64,000 bases of DNA from Clostridiales bacterium (GTDB lineage Bacteria > Bacillota > Clostridia > Lachnospirales > Lachnospiraceae): positions 1 through 64,000 of the forward strand of contig JALEHN010000119.1 in NCBI GenBank assembly GCA_022770525.1, written 5' to 3'. Within the stretch, counting starts at the first letter, position 1. Every line of letters starts with the position of its first letter. Shown here piece after piece: positions 1-7,743 of the stretch. The notes beneath the pieces were generated by a model, which searched no databases, was not told where the DNA came from, and saw nothing but the letters and a program-made list of their open reading frames with translations. Made by a program: the position numbers and the translations under genes.

Positions 1-39
1 ATAGCATTTTCTGCTAATCATTACCGCTTTTTTAGTAAC

Positions 40-111
40 CGTCCCCTGCGGGAATCGAACCCACAGCTAGCGCTTAGGAGGCGCTTGTTTTATCCGTTAA
101 ACTAAGAGGAC
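40..111 (-). tRNA. tRNA-Arg (anticodon CCU)
   Basis: Read on the minus strand this folds as a complete cloverleaf: acceptor GTCCTCT pairs with AGGGGAC, the T arm holds GGTTCGATTCC, and the anticodon stem AGCGC/GCGCT encloses the loop CTCCTAA, giving anticodon CCT, which reads AGG arginine codons. No CCA is encoded; the discriminator base is G. It has its own promoter just upstream. Confidence 0.95.
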
Positions 112-120
112 ACTGCAACA

Positions 121-149
121 ATTATACTTTGTTTTGATAAAAAAAGCAA
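121..149 (-). promoter_or_regulatory. Promoter of tRNA-Arg
   Basis: On the minus strand there is a -35 TTGCTT (149-144), a 17-base spacer and a perfect -10 TATAAT (126-121), ending about 10 bases before the tRNA 5' end. Confidence 0.75.
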
Positions 150-357
150 TAACAGATTTTACTCCATTTCCGTATTTCTGAAAAGACGGTTACAGTACAC
201 ACCCTGCTTTTAAGTTCATTTAATTCATTCCAAAATCCATTCCCTCACATTTTTCTATACTTTTCAGAAACATTATGGTAAAATGTTATAAAGATATCGG
301 GGTCAGAACTTTTGGCCCCATGATTCATATTGAAGCGAGGTTAAAGGGGGATTCCAG

Positions 358-999
358 ATGGAAACGAGACTCAAAGACATACGTTCAAAAAGAAATCCGA
401 AAGCGAGAATTAAAATTGCGGAAGGACATTTTGCGACAAGCCATTCTCATATCAATATTTATATTGATATGTCAACGGTTAAATGCCGTCATAACAATGC
501 CCGTGAGACAGCCAAAGAGCTGGCATCAAAGTATGTGACAAATACATCCATCGATACAATTATATGTATGGACGGCACAGAAATGATCGGTGCCTTTATG
601 GCAGAAATTCTTTCCGACAATTCAGCATTATCCATAAACAGCGGAAAAAATATTTCTGTTGTCACACCGGAATTTAATCAGATGGGACAGATGATTTTCC
701 GTGATAATACACAGCGTATGATTAAAAATATGCAGGTTCTTCTCCTTGTTGCTTCCGCAACAACAGGAAGGACAATCGACCGTGCCGTTGAATGTATAGA
801 GTATTATGAAGGCCGTGTCTGCGGTATTTCAGCGATTTTCAGTGCTGCGAAGATGATTCACAATATTGAGATCAACACAATTTTCACAGCTGAAGAGCTG
901 CCTGAGTACAAGGCATACAGCAGCCACGACTGTCCGATGTGTAAAGCACATCAGAAAATCGAGGCTATCGTCAACAGCTATGGCTATTCGAAATTATAA
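358..999 (+). CDS. Orotate phosphoribosyltransferase-like protein
   Basis: A 213-residue soluble protein of the type I phosphoribosyltransferase fold. Residues about 128-142 (LLLVASATTGRTIDR) fit the PRPP-binding loop position, although the usual two acidic residues before the loop are replaced by Val-Ala, so catalysis is uncertain. A CxxC pair (DCPMCK, residues 191-196) near the C terminus could bind metal. The ATG at 358 follows GGGGG with suitable spacing. Similar clostridial proteins are commonly labelled orotate phosphoribosyltransferase, but no other pyr gene lies nearby, so a pyrimidine role is inference; a regulatory or salvage PRTase is equally possible. Confidence 0.7.
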   Translation: METRLKDIRSKRNPKARIKIAEGHFATSHSHINIYIDMSTVKCRHNNARETAKELASKYVTNTSIDTIICMDGTEMIGAFMAEILSDNSALSINSGKNISVVTPEFNQMGQMIFRDNTQRMIKNMQVLLLVASATTGRTIDRAVECIEYYEGRVCGISAIFSAAKMIHNIEINTIFTAEELPEYKAYSSHDCPMCKAHQKIEAIVNSYGYSKL

Positions 1000-1157
1000 T
1001 CGCATTTAAAAACCGGAAGTGTCCGGGCATAAAGCTTTATGGGGGAGCCGCTGTATATATGGGTCATTTCATTTATACAGCAGCTTTCTGTGTGTTTAAA
1101 ACCATTTCGGCAAACGAGTGTAATGTAACGTTCATATTTTACGTGATCAGACCAAAA

Positions 1158-1279
1158 ATGAACGTATAAGTGCACCGGTATACTGACCGGATCGCCTTAA
1201 TCTCAGTGATCTGCAGAATGAACGTGCAAGTGCAAACGAGTATACTGACCGGATTGCGTTAATTTCAGTGATATACAGA
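1158..1279. repeat. Two-copy tandem repeat, about 60 bp unit
   Basis: Two adjacent units (1158-1217 and 1218-1279) both begin ATGAACGT, share AAGTGCA, TATACTGACCGGAT, TTAAT and TCAGTGAT, and end CAGA. A weaker third resemblance (CAAACGAGT followed by ACGTTCAT) lies just upstream at about 1112-1135. The array fills most of the 318-base gap between the PRTase-like gene and the exonuclease gene; no ORF with a ribosome binding site is visible there. Confidence 0.85.
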
Positions 1280-1317
1280 TTGCTATGCAGGTAATCTTGA
1301 TGAAAGCAGGTATTTTC

Positions 1318-2277
1318 ATGAATTATATTGTTTTGGATTTTGAATGGAATCAGAGTCCGGTTAAAGAAAAATCAAAGCCCGGTATTCCATTTGAAATTAT
1401 TGAAATCGGCGCAGTTAAACTGGATGAAAACCGTCAGATCACAGACTCCTTCAGTCAGATCATCCGGCCGAAAATTTATCCGGAACTGCATTTTAAAACA
1501 AAAGAATTGACGAAAATTACAGAAGAAGAACTGGCACAGGGACAGGATTTTGAAGATGCGGCCATGGACTTCTTATTCTGGTGCGGCGAAGATTACCTTT
1601 TTTGCACATGGGGCAATATGGATTTGACAGAGTTTCAGAGAAATTTAACCTATTACAAAATGCTGGATTTTCTGGAGGGACCTGTGAAATACTATAATAT
1701 TCAGAAAATCTTCAGGCTTTTTTATGATGACAGACATCTGACAAGCTCACTGGAACACGCAGCTGAATATTTTAATATAAAAAGCAGCGGTGATTTTCAC
1801 AGAGCCGTCAATGACGCGGCGTATACGGCGCAGATATTTGCCCGGATGGATTTATCTCTGGCAGAGAAGAACTATACCGTAGATTACTACCAGTATCCTC
1901 AGTGGAAAAAAGAAGAAATTCATCTGACCTACGACCACTATTACAAATATATTTCCAGAGGCTACAAAACAAAGGAATTTGCGCTGGAGGACCGTGAAGT
2001 TAAAGCAACAAGATGCTTTAAGTGCGGCAAAACCGCACCAAAGAAAATCCGGTGGTTTTCTTCAAAAACAAAAAACTATTATTGTCTGGCCTATTGCAGT
2101 GAACACGGTTATATCCGCGGAAAAATCAAACTAAAACGCATGGATGACGGAAAAATTATCGCAGTAAAGACACTGCGCCCGGCCAATGAAGAAATGATAC
2201 AGGAGATTTACAGAATTAAGAAGGAGGTCATCGCCAAACGGCGCGAAAAGCGCCATAAAGGATGTGAGGATGTATGA
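1318..2277 (+). CDS. DEDDh-type 3'-5' exonuclease with C-terminal Cys cluster
   Basis: A 319-residue protein of the DnaQ/RNase T exonuclease superfamily. Exo I is IVLDFEW with catalytic Asp7 and Glu9, the middle acidic motif lies in TWGNMDLTEF, and HRAVNDA (about residues 161-167) supplies the His and last Asp of the DEDDh set, so a two-metal hydrolytic nuclease on DNA or RNA 3' ends is expected. Beyond residue 220 there is a CxxC (CFKCGK, about 233) and a CLAYC...H cluster (about 257-265) resembling a zinc ribbon. I chose ATG 1318 because MNYIVLDFEW starts the exonuclease fold directly; upstream in-frame ATGs at 1285 and 1300 add only a non-conserved leader. It overlaps the next gene by 4 bp (ATGA), implying translational coupling. 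Confidence 0.85.
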   Translation: MNYIVLDFEWNQSPVKEKSKPGIPFEIIEIGAVKLDENRQITDSFSQIIRPKIYPELHFKTKELTKITEEELAQGQDFEDAAMDFLFWCGEDYLFCTWGNMDLTEFQRNLTYYKMLDFLEGPVKYYNIQKIFRLFYDDRHLTSSLEHAAEYFNIKSSGDFHRAVNDAAYTAQIFARMDLSLAEKNYTVDYYQYPQWKKEEIHLTYDHYYKYISRGYKTKEFALEDREVKATRCFKCGKTAPKKIRWFSSKTKNYYCLAYCSEHGYIRGKIKLKRMDDGKIIAVKTLRPANEEMIQEIYRIKKEVIAKRREKRHKGCEDV

Positions 2278-3173
2278 AAAAAGCAAAGTTTATTATCAAT
2301 GCCGCTGTCGGAAAACAGGATGTACTGTATCAGATTGAAAGTATTATCGGATGTCTGATTCTTAATCAGGTCGTCAATCATGTCGATGTCGCTTATACAC
2401 ACAAGGAAAATGACGCAATGATTGAGGCTATGAAAATGCAGAAAGGCGAATATGATTTTGTGACTGCTGTCGGCGGTGACGGTACCGTCCATGATGTCAT
2501 CAATGGTGTCATCCGCGGCTGCAATGAAACGCCGGTTGCTGTCATTTCTTCCGGAACGGCCAACAGTTTTGCAAGCCTTTTAAATCTTGCCAATGACAGA
2601 GACAGTTTTTGCAAAATGTGCATGAAAATGAAAACGATATCTATTGATGTCGGAAAAATTAATGATAAGTATTTTGTAAATTCTGCAGCCTGCGGTACGC
2701 TGGCAGGCAATGCTTTTGAAACTTCCGTACAGAGCAAAGCAGTCTTCGGAAAAATGGCATATTTCATAGAAGGCGCGAAGTCCATGCCAAAACAGAAAAT
2801 GAAAACTGTAAAACTTAAGTTTTCATCAAAAGAATTTAATGAAGTTAAAGAAACCGCACTTTTCGTTGCAAGAAATTCCGGAAGCCTATACGGCAATAAA
2901 AACGGTGATGTTACAAAGATGATGACCGACGGCTATCTTGACATATTGATTATAGAAAAGATAGATCTCATCAATATTCCGGGACTGTTTATCAAATTCA
3001 TGCAGGGAGACCATCTCAACGCCCCCGGAATTACTTACTTCAGAACAAAATCACTGGATGTTTCACAGGAATCAGGTCAGCCGCTGACCATCGATTTTGA
3101 TAAAGAACGGTACGGACAATTGCCTGTACATATCGAATCTGTAAAAAAAGCAGTAAAAATAATCATACCCTAG
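2274..3173 (+). CDS. Diacylglycerol kinase-family lipid kinase (YegS/DgkB-like)
   Basis: A 299-residue protein with the lipid/diacylglycerol kinase catalytic signature GGDGTVHDVINGV (about residues 67-79), followed by a SSGTANSFA segment that corresponds to the usual GTxNDFA motif. Proteins of this family phosphorylate diacylglycerol or related lipids with ATP at the cytoplasmic face of the membrane, feeding phosphatidic acid back into phospholipid synthesis. The start overlaps the stop of the exonuclease gene (ATGA), so the two are probably co-transcribed. The exact lipid substrate cannot be told from sequence. Confidence 0.85.
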   Translation: MKKAKFIINAAVGKQDVLYQIESIIGCLILNQVVNHVDVAYTHKENDAMIEAMKMQKGEYDFVTAVGGDGTVHDVINGVIRGCNETPVAVISSGTANSFASLLNLANDRDSFCKMCMKMKTISIDVGKINDKYFVNSAACGTLAGNAFETSVQSKAVFGKMAYFIEGAKSMPKQKMKTVKLKFSSKEFNEVKETALFVARNSGSLYGNKNGDVTKMMTDGYLDILIIEKIDLINIPGLFIKFMQGDHLNAPGITYFRTKSLDVSQESGQPLTIDFDKERYGQLPVHIESVKKAVKIIIP

Positions 3174-3208
3174 ATTGACAGCGACACAGCGAAGGCTGTC
3201 AATCCGGG
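3168..3208. terminator. Hairpin terminator between convergent genes
   Basis: GATTGACAGC (3173-3182) pairs with GCTGTCAATC (3195-3204), extended by CCC/GGGG. It lies between the convergent lipid kinase and D,D-carboxypeptidase genes; T-rich sequence follows on the plus strand. Confidence 0.65.
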
Positions 3209-3220
3209 GTATATTTCTTT

Positions 3221-4780
3221 TTATTTTTTATCTTCTGTTTCCCGCTCTTTCCCTGCGGGTTCCTGTCCTTCCCCATCCTTGATTTCTGTATTCTGCGATA
3301 CTTTTTCTTCAGCTTCACTGGCAAGACGTCTTCGTTTTAATTGATTATACCGGATACGCCGGCGTTTACGTTTAATGATTTTCACCAGCTGCTGTATGAT
3401 CAGCATAAGAAAAACCACACAGACAGCAATAATCGCAATGCCTGCAATATATGCTTCTACAGACTTTTTATCCGGTCCGGAAAAATCGATCAGCTCGGAA
3501 GCTTTCTGTGCGAAAGATTTTTCAAGACTTCCCGCATCGTCTTCTTCCGCAGCAGTTAAAGTATCTCTGTAAATCATGAAATTTGACAACTGATAATTGC
3601 TTAATGTCACACGGCTGACTTCAGCATTCGGCACAGCTTCAGGCAGCGTGATTGTATTGGCATCCGGTATGAGTGAATAAATCTCCGGACGCGACATATT
3701 GACAGCGCTTAACCTGCTGCTGCCCGCCAGTGCTTCATAGCGGTCGAAACAGTGATCCAGTGCCGTCGTCGTATCTGTATAAATATAGTCCTTCTTTCCC
3801 GGACAATCCATCATAACACAGATTAAATTGACATCATCTTTCTTTGCAAAGGTTGCCAGTGTAAATCTTGCTTCCTTAGTGTAGCCTGTTTTTCCGCCAT
3901 AGACATATTCATAAGGAATCATTCCGTTAATAATTTTATGGTGGTTATACAGTACATACGGACCGATTTCACCGTCATTTTCTTTCTCAAGCCGCTTCTG
4001 TTCTTCTTCTGTCCTTAAAATCTCAGAGGTATATGTATAAGTATTTGCTGAAGCAATTGTTCTAAAATTTTCGTCTGCAAGGGCTGCGCGGGCCATCATG
4101 GCAATATCATAAGCCGAAGAATAATGATTGTCATCATGCAGACCATTTGGATTCACAAAATTTGTATGATAGCATCCAAGCTCTTTGGCGCGTTTGGTCA
4201 TCAATGCGCAAAATTCATCCATAGACCCGGAAATATGTTCAGCCACCGCATTGGCAATATCATTGGCCGAAGTTACCATCACTGCATACAGTGCTTCTTC
4301 CATTGTGATTTCCTGTCCGGCAAGAACACCAAGACGCGTACTGTCCCATGTAATCTGATCCAGCGCATTTTGAGAAACAGTCACCGTTTCATCAAGCGCG
4401 CTGTTTTCCAGCGCCACAAGTGTTGTCATGATCTTTGTCAAACTTGCCGGATAATGAATGTCAAAAGGATTTTTATAGTAAAGTACTTTACCCGTATCGA
4501 CATCCATCACAATACCCGCATCAGAATACATCAGTATTTCATCAGTAGATACATCATCGGTATCAAGAATCACCGGAACAGGCTCCGTTTCCTCAGTTTC
4601 TGAAGACTCATCTGTAACTTCGGCTGATGTATCTCCGTCAACATCTGAATAAACCGTCTTCATCACATCAAAAGGCCGGTGCATCGCTGCTGTCTGCGAA
4701 AAATGAGCTGCCTCCGCGGCCATCGAATGAAATGCCGTACAAAGGCAGAGCGATAATAAAAAAGGTTTTATAAATTTCAT
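3221..4780 (-). CDS. D-alanyl-D-alanine carboxypeptidase (PBP5/DacF type, peptidase S11)
   Basis: A 519-residue secreted, membrane-anchored penicillin-binding protein. The three S11 motifs are present in order: SLTK (about residue 112, nucleophile Ser), SAND (about 168) and KTGYT (about 295). The N terminus (MKFIKPFLLSLCLCTAF) is a signal peptide. A hydrophobic stretch near residues 440-462 followed by KRKRRR is a C-terminal membrane anchor with a charged cytosolic tail. The enzyme trims the terminal D-Ala from peptidoglycan pentapeptides. I chose ATG 4780 because GAAGGG sits 7 bases before it; the further upstream GTG/ATG at 4798/4795 lack this. The extracellular linker between signal peptide and catalytic domain is acidic and Thr/Glu rich. 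Confidence 0.92.
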   Translation of the reverse strand: MKFIKPFLLSLCLCTAFHSMAAEAAHFSQTAAMHRPFDVMKTVYSDVDGDTSAEVTDESSETEETEPVPVILDTDDVSTDEILMYSDAGIVMDVDTGKVLYYKNPFDIHYPASLTKIMTTLVALENSALDETVTVSQNALDQITWDSTRLGVLAGQEITMEEALYAVMVTSANDIANAVAEHISGSMDEFCALMTKRAKELGCYHTNFVNPNGLHDDNHYSSAYDIAMMARAALADENFRTIASANTYTYTSEILRTEEEQKRLEKENDGEIGPYVLYNHHKIINGMIPYEYVYGGKTGYTKEARFTLATFAKKDDVNLICVMMDCPGKKDYIYTDTTTALDHCFDRYEALAGSSRLSAVNMSRPEIYSLIPDANTITLPEAVPNAEVSRVTLSNYQLSNFMIYRDTLTAAEEDDAGSLEKSFAQKASELIDFSGPDKKSVEAYIAGIAIIAVCVVFLMLIIQQLVKIIKRKRRRIRYNQLKRRRLASEAEEKVSQNTEIKDGEGQEPAGKERETEDKK

Positions 4781-4950
4781 AACATTTCCCTTCATCACTT
4801 CATGTTATATAATCGCACCGGAATATTTTCCGGCGCCGTATGATATGATGATAAATAATTATTGTGAAAAAGTCAATGAATAATGTGGAAAGCAGTGGCT
4901 CCGCAAAGTTTTTTTGTGGATAACTTAAACTTATATTTTCATGAATTAAT

Positions 4951-5072
4951 ACTTCTTTGTAAATAATCACAACTTTGTAAATAAATACAACTTTCTTCTT
5001 GATTCCATCATTGTGAATAAACACACTTTCTTCTTGATTGCACTATTGTAAATAAATACACTTTGTTCTTGA
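4951..5072. repeat. Tandem repeat array, 35 bp unit, upstream of trmB
   Basis: Two full 35-bp units (4991-5025, 5026-5060) each begin CTTTCTTCTTGATT and end with AATAAA(C/T)ACA. A third partial unit starts at 5061 (CTTTGTTCTTGA) and shorter related pieces lie at 4951-4990. The last partial unit supplies the TTGAC of the trmB -35 box. The array occupies much of the 353-base gap between the divergent carboxypeptidase and trmB genes. Confidence 0.8.
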
Positions 5073-5097
5073 CTTTTGAGTACGGATTATTTATATT
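5069..5097 (+). promoter_or_regulatory. Promoter of trmB
   Basis: -35 TTGACT (5069-5074), 17-base spacer, -10 TATATT (5092-5097), 36 bases before the trmB start. Confidence 0.8.
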
Positions 5098-5133
5098 CGT
5101 ATAAGATGAGCAGTCTCAGAAATGGAGGTTTAC

Positions 5134-5778
5134 ATGCGTTTAAGAAATGTTAAAGGTTCAAGAGAAACAATCGCAGCCAATGACCGTGTTATAGAAATAG
5201 GAACGGAATATAAAGGCCGCTGGCATGAAGTATTCGGCAATGACCACCCGATTCACATCGAAGTCGGTATGGGAAAGGGCAAGTTTATCATGGCCCTTGC
5301 GAAAATGCATCCTGAAATTAATTATATCGGCATTGAAAAATATTCCAGCGTTCTTGTGCGTGCCCTGGAAAAATGCGAAGATTATGAAGGCAGTAATATC
5401 ATGTTTATCCGTATGGATGCTGAAGTCATCGCGGATGTTTTTGAGAAGGATGAGATTTCACAAATCTATCTGAACTTCTCAGACCCGTGGCCAAAAGACC
5501 GCCACGCAAAACGCCGGCTTACATCAAAAGAATTTTTTGCACGGTATGACCGGTTTTTAAAACCGGACGGAAGGGTTACTTTTAAAACCGACAACCGCCC
5601 GCTGTTTGACTTTTCCCTGGAGCAGGTGACACTGGCCGGATGGAAGCTTGAAAACTATACTTATGATCTTCATCACAGCCCATATGTCGAAGGCAATGTG
5701 ATGACAGAATATGAAGAAAAATTCACAGCAAAGGGCAACCCGATCTGCCGCCTCGTGGCTTACAGGGAAAGACCGTAA
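5134..5778 (+). CDS. trmB: tRNA (guanine-N7-)-methyltransferase
   Basis: A 214-residue SAM-dependent Rossmann methyltransferase that makes m7G46 in tRNA variable loops. The SAM-binding motif is HIEVGMGKGKF, and DPWPKDRHAKRRL is the family signature. Length is normal. ATG 5134 is chosen because GGAGG (5124-5128) sits 5 bases ahead of it; the in-frame ATG at 5122 overlaps that ribosome binding site. Transcribed alone from the promoter at 5069-5097 and convergent with the small minus-strand ORF that follows immediately. Confidence 0.95.
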   Translation: MRLRNVKGSRETIAANDRVIEIGTEYKGRWHEVFGNDHPIHIEVGMGKGKFIMALAKMHPEINYIGIEKYSSVLVRALEKCEDYEGSNIMFIRMDAEVIADVFEKDEISQIYLNFSDPWPKDRHAKRRLTSKEFFARYDRFLKPDGRVTFKTDNRPLFDFSLEQVTLAGWKLENYTYDLHHSPYVEGNVMTEYEEKFTAKGNPICRLVAYRERP

Positions 5779-5922
5779 TTATTTTCCTTTTTTCTGAAAA
5801 CTGTCCAGAGTTTTTTCAACGTCCTTTACGGCGGTGAAAAGATTCCGGGCTTTTTTTTGAAGTTTTATATTATCATAGGCTGCCATAGACACCTTTTTTT
5901 CAATCATCCGCTTCACTGACAT
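5779..5922 (-). CDS. Small protein, 47 residues, unknown function
   Basis: A short minus-strand ORF directly abutting the trmB stop codon. It encodes a very basic, mostly helical-looking peptide starting MSVKRMIEKKVSMAAYDN and ending in SFQKKGK. Support comes from a strong ribosome binding site (GGGGAG 7 bases before the ATG) and a plausible amino-acid composition despite several A-runs. I do not recognise a family. Coding status is a prediction; it could also be a chance ORF. Confidence 0.5.
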   Translation of the reverse strand: MSVKRMIEKKVSMAAYDNIKLQKKARNLFTAVKDVEKTLDSFQKKGK

Positions 5923-6030
5923 GTCAATTCTCCCCGCAAAACAATATGATAAAAACGCTTACATTATCATATGACATTTCAAATTAAAAAGTCATCGTTT
6001 AAATTAAAAAGTCATTGTTTTATGAAATTA

Positions 6031-6095
6031 TATTTGGCGGATACGCCACGCAGACGAAATATGAAGCATTTTGGAGGATGGCTTAGTACAGTAAC
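6031..6095 (-). repeat. Dispersed intergenic repeat, copy a
   Basis: Read on the minus strand it begins GTTACTGTACTAAGCCATCC, continues with CTCCAAAATGCTTC and TTTCGTCTGCGTGGCG, and ends TATCCGCCAAATA. It matches the copy at 9736-9800 block by block. No gene is visible between the small ORF (ending 5922) and the tRNA-Lys promoter; that stretch also has a short direct repeat AAATTAAAAAGTCAT at about 5981 and 6001. Confidence 0.7.
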
Positions 6096-6135
6096 TTATA
6101 ATTTGAAAAAAATGTAAAAAAAATTAAAAAAACAC

Positions 6136-6164
6136 TTGATTTTTCTTTTAAACTAATATATAAT
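6136..6164 (+). promoter_or_regulatory. Promoter of tRNA-Lys
   Basis: -35 TTGATT (6136-6141), 17-base spacer, -10 TATAAT (6159-6164), about 50 bases before the tRNA. Confidence 0.8.
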
Positions 6165-6214
6165 TGATTTTGCTGTGAAGGACAGATGTCCTAAACGGCT
6201 TCACATATAAATAT

Positions 6215-6287
6215 GCGCTTTTAGCTCAGCTGGTAGAGCACCTGACTCTTAATCAGGGTGTCCAGGGTTCGAGCCCCTGAAGGCGCA
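6215..6287 (+). tRNA. tRNA-Lys (anticodon CUU)
   Basis: A full cloverleaf with acceptor GCGCTTT pairing AAGGCGC, T arm GGGTTCGAGCCCC, and anticodon stem CCTGA/TCAGG around loop CTCTTAA, giving anticodon CTT. No encoded CCA. Confidence 0.96.
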
Positions 6288-6317
6288 CTTAAAGCACTGT
6301 TTTCGATGACGAAAGAG

Positions 6318-6337
6318 CACCGGGGGCGGTGTTTTTT
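6318..6337 (+). terminator. Terminator after tRNA-Lys
   Basis: CACCG-GGGG-CGGTG hairpin followed by six T residues, about 30 bases after the tRNA. Confidence 0.75.
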
Positions 6338-6368
6338 CATATACCGATTTTACAGTAATAATCCACCC

Positions 6369-6419
6369 AAAAAAGTATCAAACCGGCTTAATGACTACAG
6401 CCGATTTGATACTTTTTTT
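6369..6419. terminator. Bidirectional terminator after the solute-binding protein gene
   Basis: GTATCAAACCGGCT and AGCCGATTTGATAC form a long stem flanked by six A and seven T residues, so it can act on both strands. It ends at the stop codon of the minus-strand lipoprotein gene. Confidence 0.85.
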
Positions 6420-7743
6420 AATAATAAACCATATTTTCCGGGTTGATATACTTCTTCCCTTCTTCAATAAATGTGTCCACAGAAATGACACCGGCATACA
6501 GTTTTTTAGTCAGGTTACTCCATGAATCCGCGCTTTCTTTTGAAAGCTCATAATACCAGAAACCCGTCAAATGCCGCTGTTGCTCGATCATCTCCCGAAA
6601 CTTATTCACAGGTTCGGGAAGTTTTTCAGGAGGCTTCAGCGTATCATCTTTTGTATAATTATAATAACCATACTGTGTATAGTTAATTTCATTGACACGT
6701 TTTGAAAATTCAAGGCATACTTTTGCAGCTTCATCAGCATACTTTGTCGAACGGTTAATACAAAGCCCCGGTGTCATATGGGGATTGGCATTCATCAGAT
6801 ACGTTGTATAATCCGGGTATTTTCCGTCACTGCAGTCCGGAAACTGAGCCATAAAAAAGCCATCCTCCCCCATATTTTCCATAAGATAGTACATAATCGT
6901 AGACTGATGCGGCATCATCACAGCCTTCCCGTCAACAAAATGTTTCGCTGATTCAACCTCTCCGGTCTGAAGAAAATCATCGGCAAAGGCATGATGTTCA
7001 CTTAAAAGCGTGATTTTTTCCGCGGCATCCCGAAACACTTCATCTTCGAAATCTATTTCACCGTTTACAAGCTGTTCAAAAGCATATGGATTTTCCCGGT
7101 TAACAATCATCGTATACATCAGTTCACCAAGCCACGAATCTTTATTGCCAAAACCGATCGGAACGATATTTGTCCCCATAACCGCATTATAAGCATTCAC
7201 TTTATCCACCATATCCACAAGTTCATCCCATGTTTTTGGTATTTCAAGACCGATTTCTTCCATCAGCGCTTTATTATAATAGTTGACCGCATAAGCATCC
7301 ACAAGACATGGAATGATATACCGCACACCGTCTTTATATGGCGAAACATATTGTTCTTTGTATGGAATGCCTGAGTTTTCAATATATGTATCCACCGGTG
7401 TACATACACCTGCATCGATGAGAAATTCAGAAAAAGATCCGCCCCATACCTCAAAAACATCAGGAAGCTCACCGCAGATCAGAGAAATTCTCAGTTTATC
7501 CTTAAGCTCTTCTGTGGCAAATACTTTGACATTTAATTCATAGCCGTATTCTTTTGCCAGCTGCTCCCATAAGCTTATATAATGATTTCCGGGTGTATTA
7601 TAATCGAAAAAGCTCCATATTTCCAGAGACACCTTTTCCTTTTGGGCAGGTTCCTCCAAAGCATTACTTTTCTTCTGACATCCGGCCTGTGTAAAGATTA
7701 ATATCAATGTCATTAAAAATAAGACTGATTTTTTAAATTTCAT
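6418..7743 (-). CDS. Orphan extracellular solute-binding lipoprotein (family 1, sugar type)
   Basis: A 441-residue lipoprotein: signal peptide MKFKKSVLFLMTLILIF with lipid-attachment Cys22 in TQAGC. The mature part has the fold signature of ABC sugar-binding proteins (LEIWSFFDYNTPG at the first strand, GELPDVFEVWGG, VPIGFGNKDSWLG, AVMMPHQST). No ABC permease or ATPase lies next to it. Instead its start lies inside the 3' end of the histidine kinase gene (11-bp overlap), so it is translationally coupled to the sensor. ATG 7743 is preferred because GGGGG lies 6 bases upstream. I infer that it presents a ligand to the kinase rather than to a transporter, but it might also serve an ABC system encoded elsewhere. 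Confidence 0.85.
   Translation of the reverse strand: MKFKKSVLFLMTLILIFTQAGCQKKSNALEEPAQKEKVSLEIWSFFDYNTPGNHYISLWEQLAKEYGYELNVKVFATEELKDKLRISLICGELPDVFEVWGGSFSEFLIDAGVCTPVDTYIENSGIPYKEQYVSPYKDGVRYIIPCLVDAYAVNYYNKALMEEIGLEIPKTWDELVDMVDKVNAYNAVMGTNIVPIGFGNKDSWLGELMYTMIVNRENPYAFEQLVNGEIDFEDEVFRDAAEKITLLSEHHAFADDFLQTGEVESAKHFVDGKAVMMPHQSTIMYYLMENMGEDGFFMAQFPDCSDGKYPDYTTYLMNANPHMTPGLCINRSTKYADEAAKVCLEFSKRVNEINYTQYGYYNYTKDDTLKPPEKLPEPVNKFREMIEQQRHLTGFWYYELSKESADSWSNLTKKLYAGVISVDTFIEEGKKYINPENMVYY

Noticed and set aside
2393-2896. Minus-strand open frame of 167 codons over the lipid kinase gene
   Set aside because: Antisense shadow of a well supported gene; no start signal.
4800-5024. Minus-strand open frame upstream of the carboxypeptidase
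   Set aside because: Generated by the AT-rich tandem repeat; low-complexity product without a ribosome binding site.
6258-6446. Open frame of 62 codons starting inside tRNA-Lys
   Set aside because: Starts within the tRNA and runs through two terminators.
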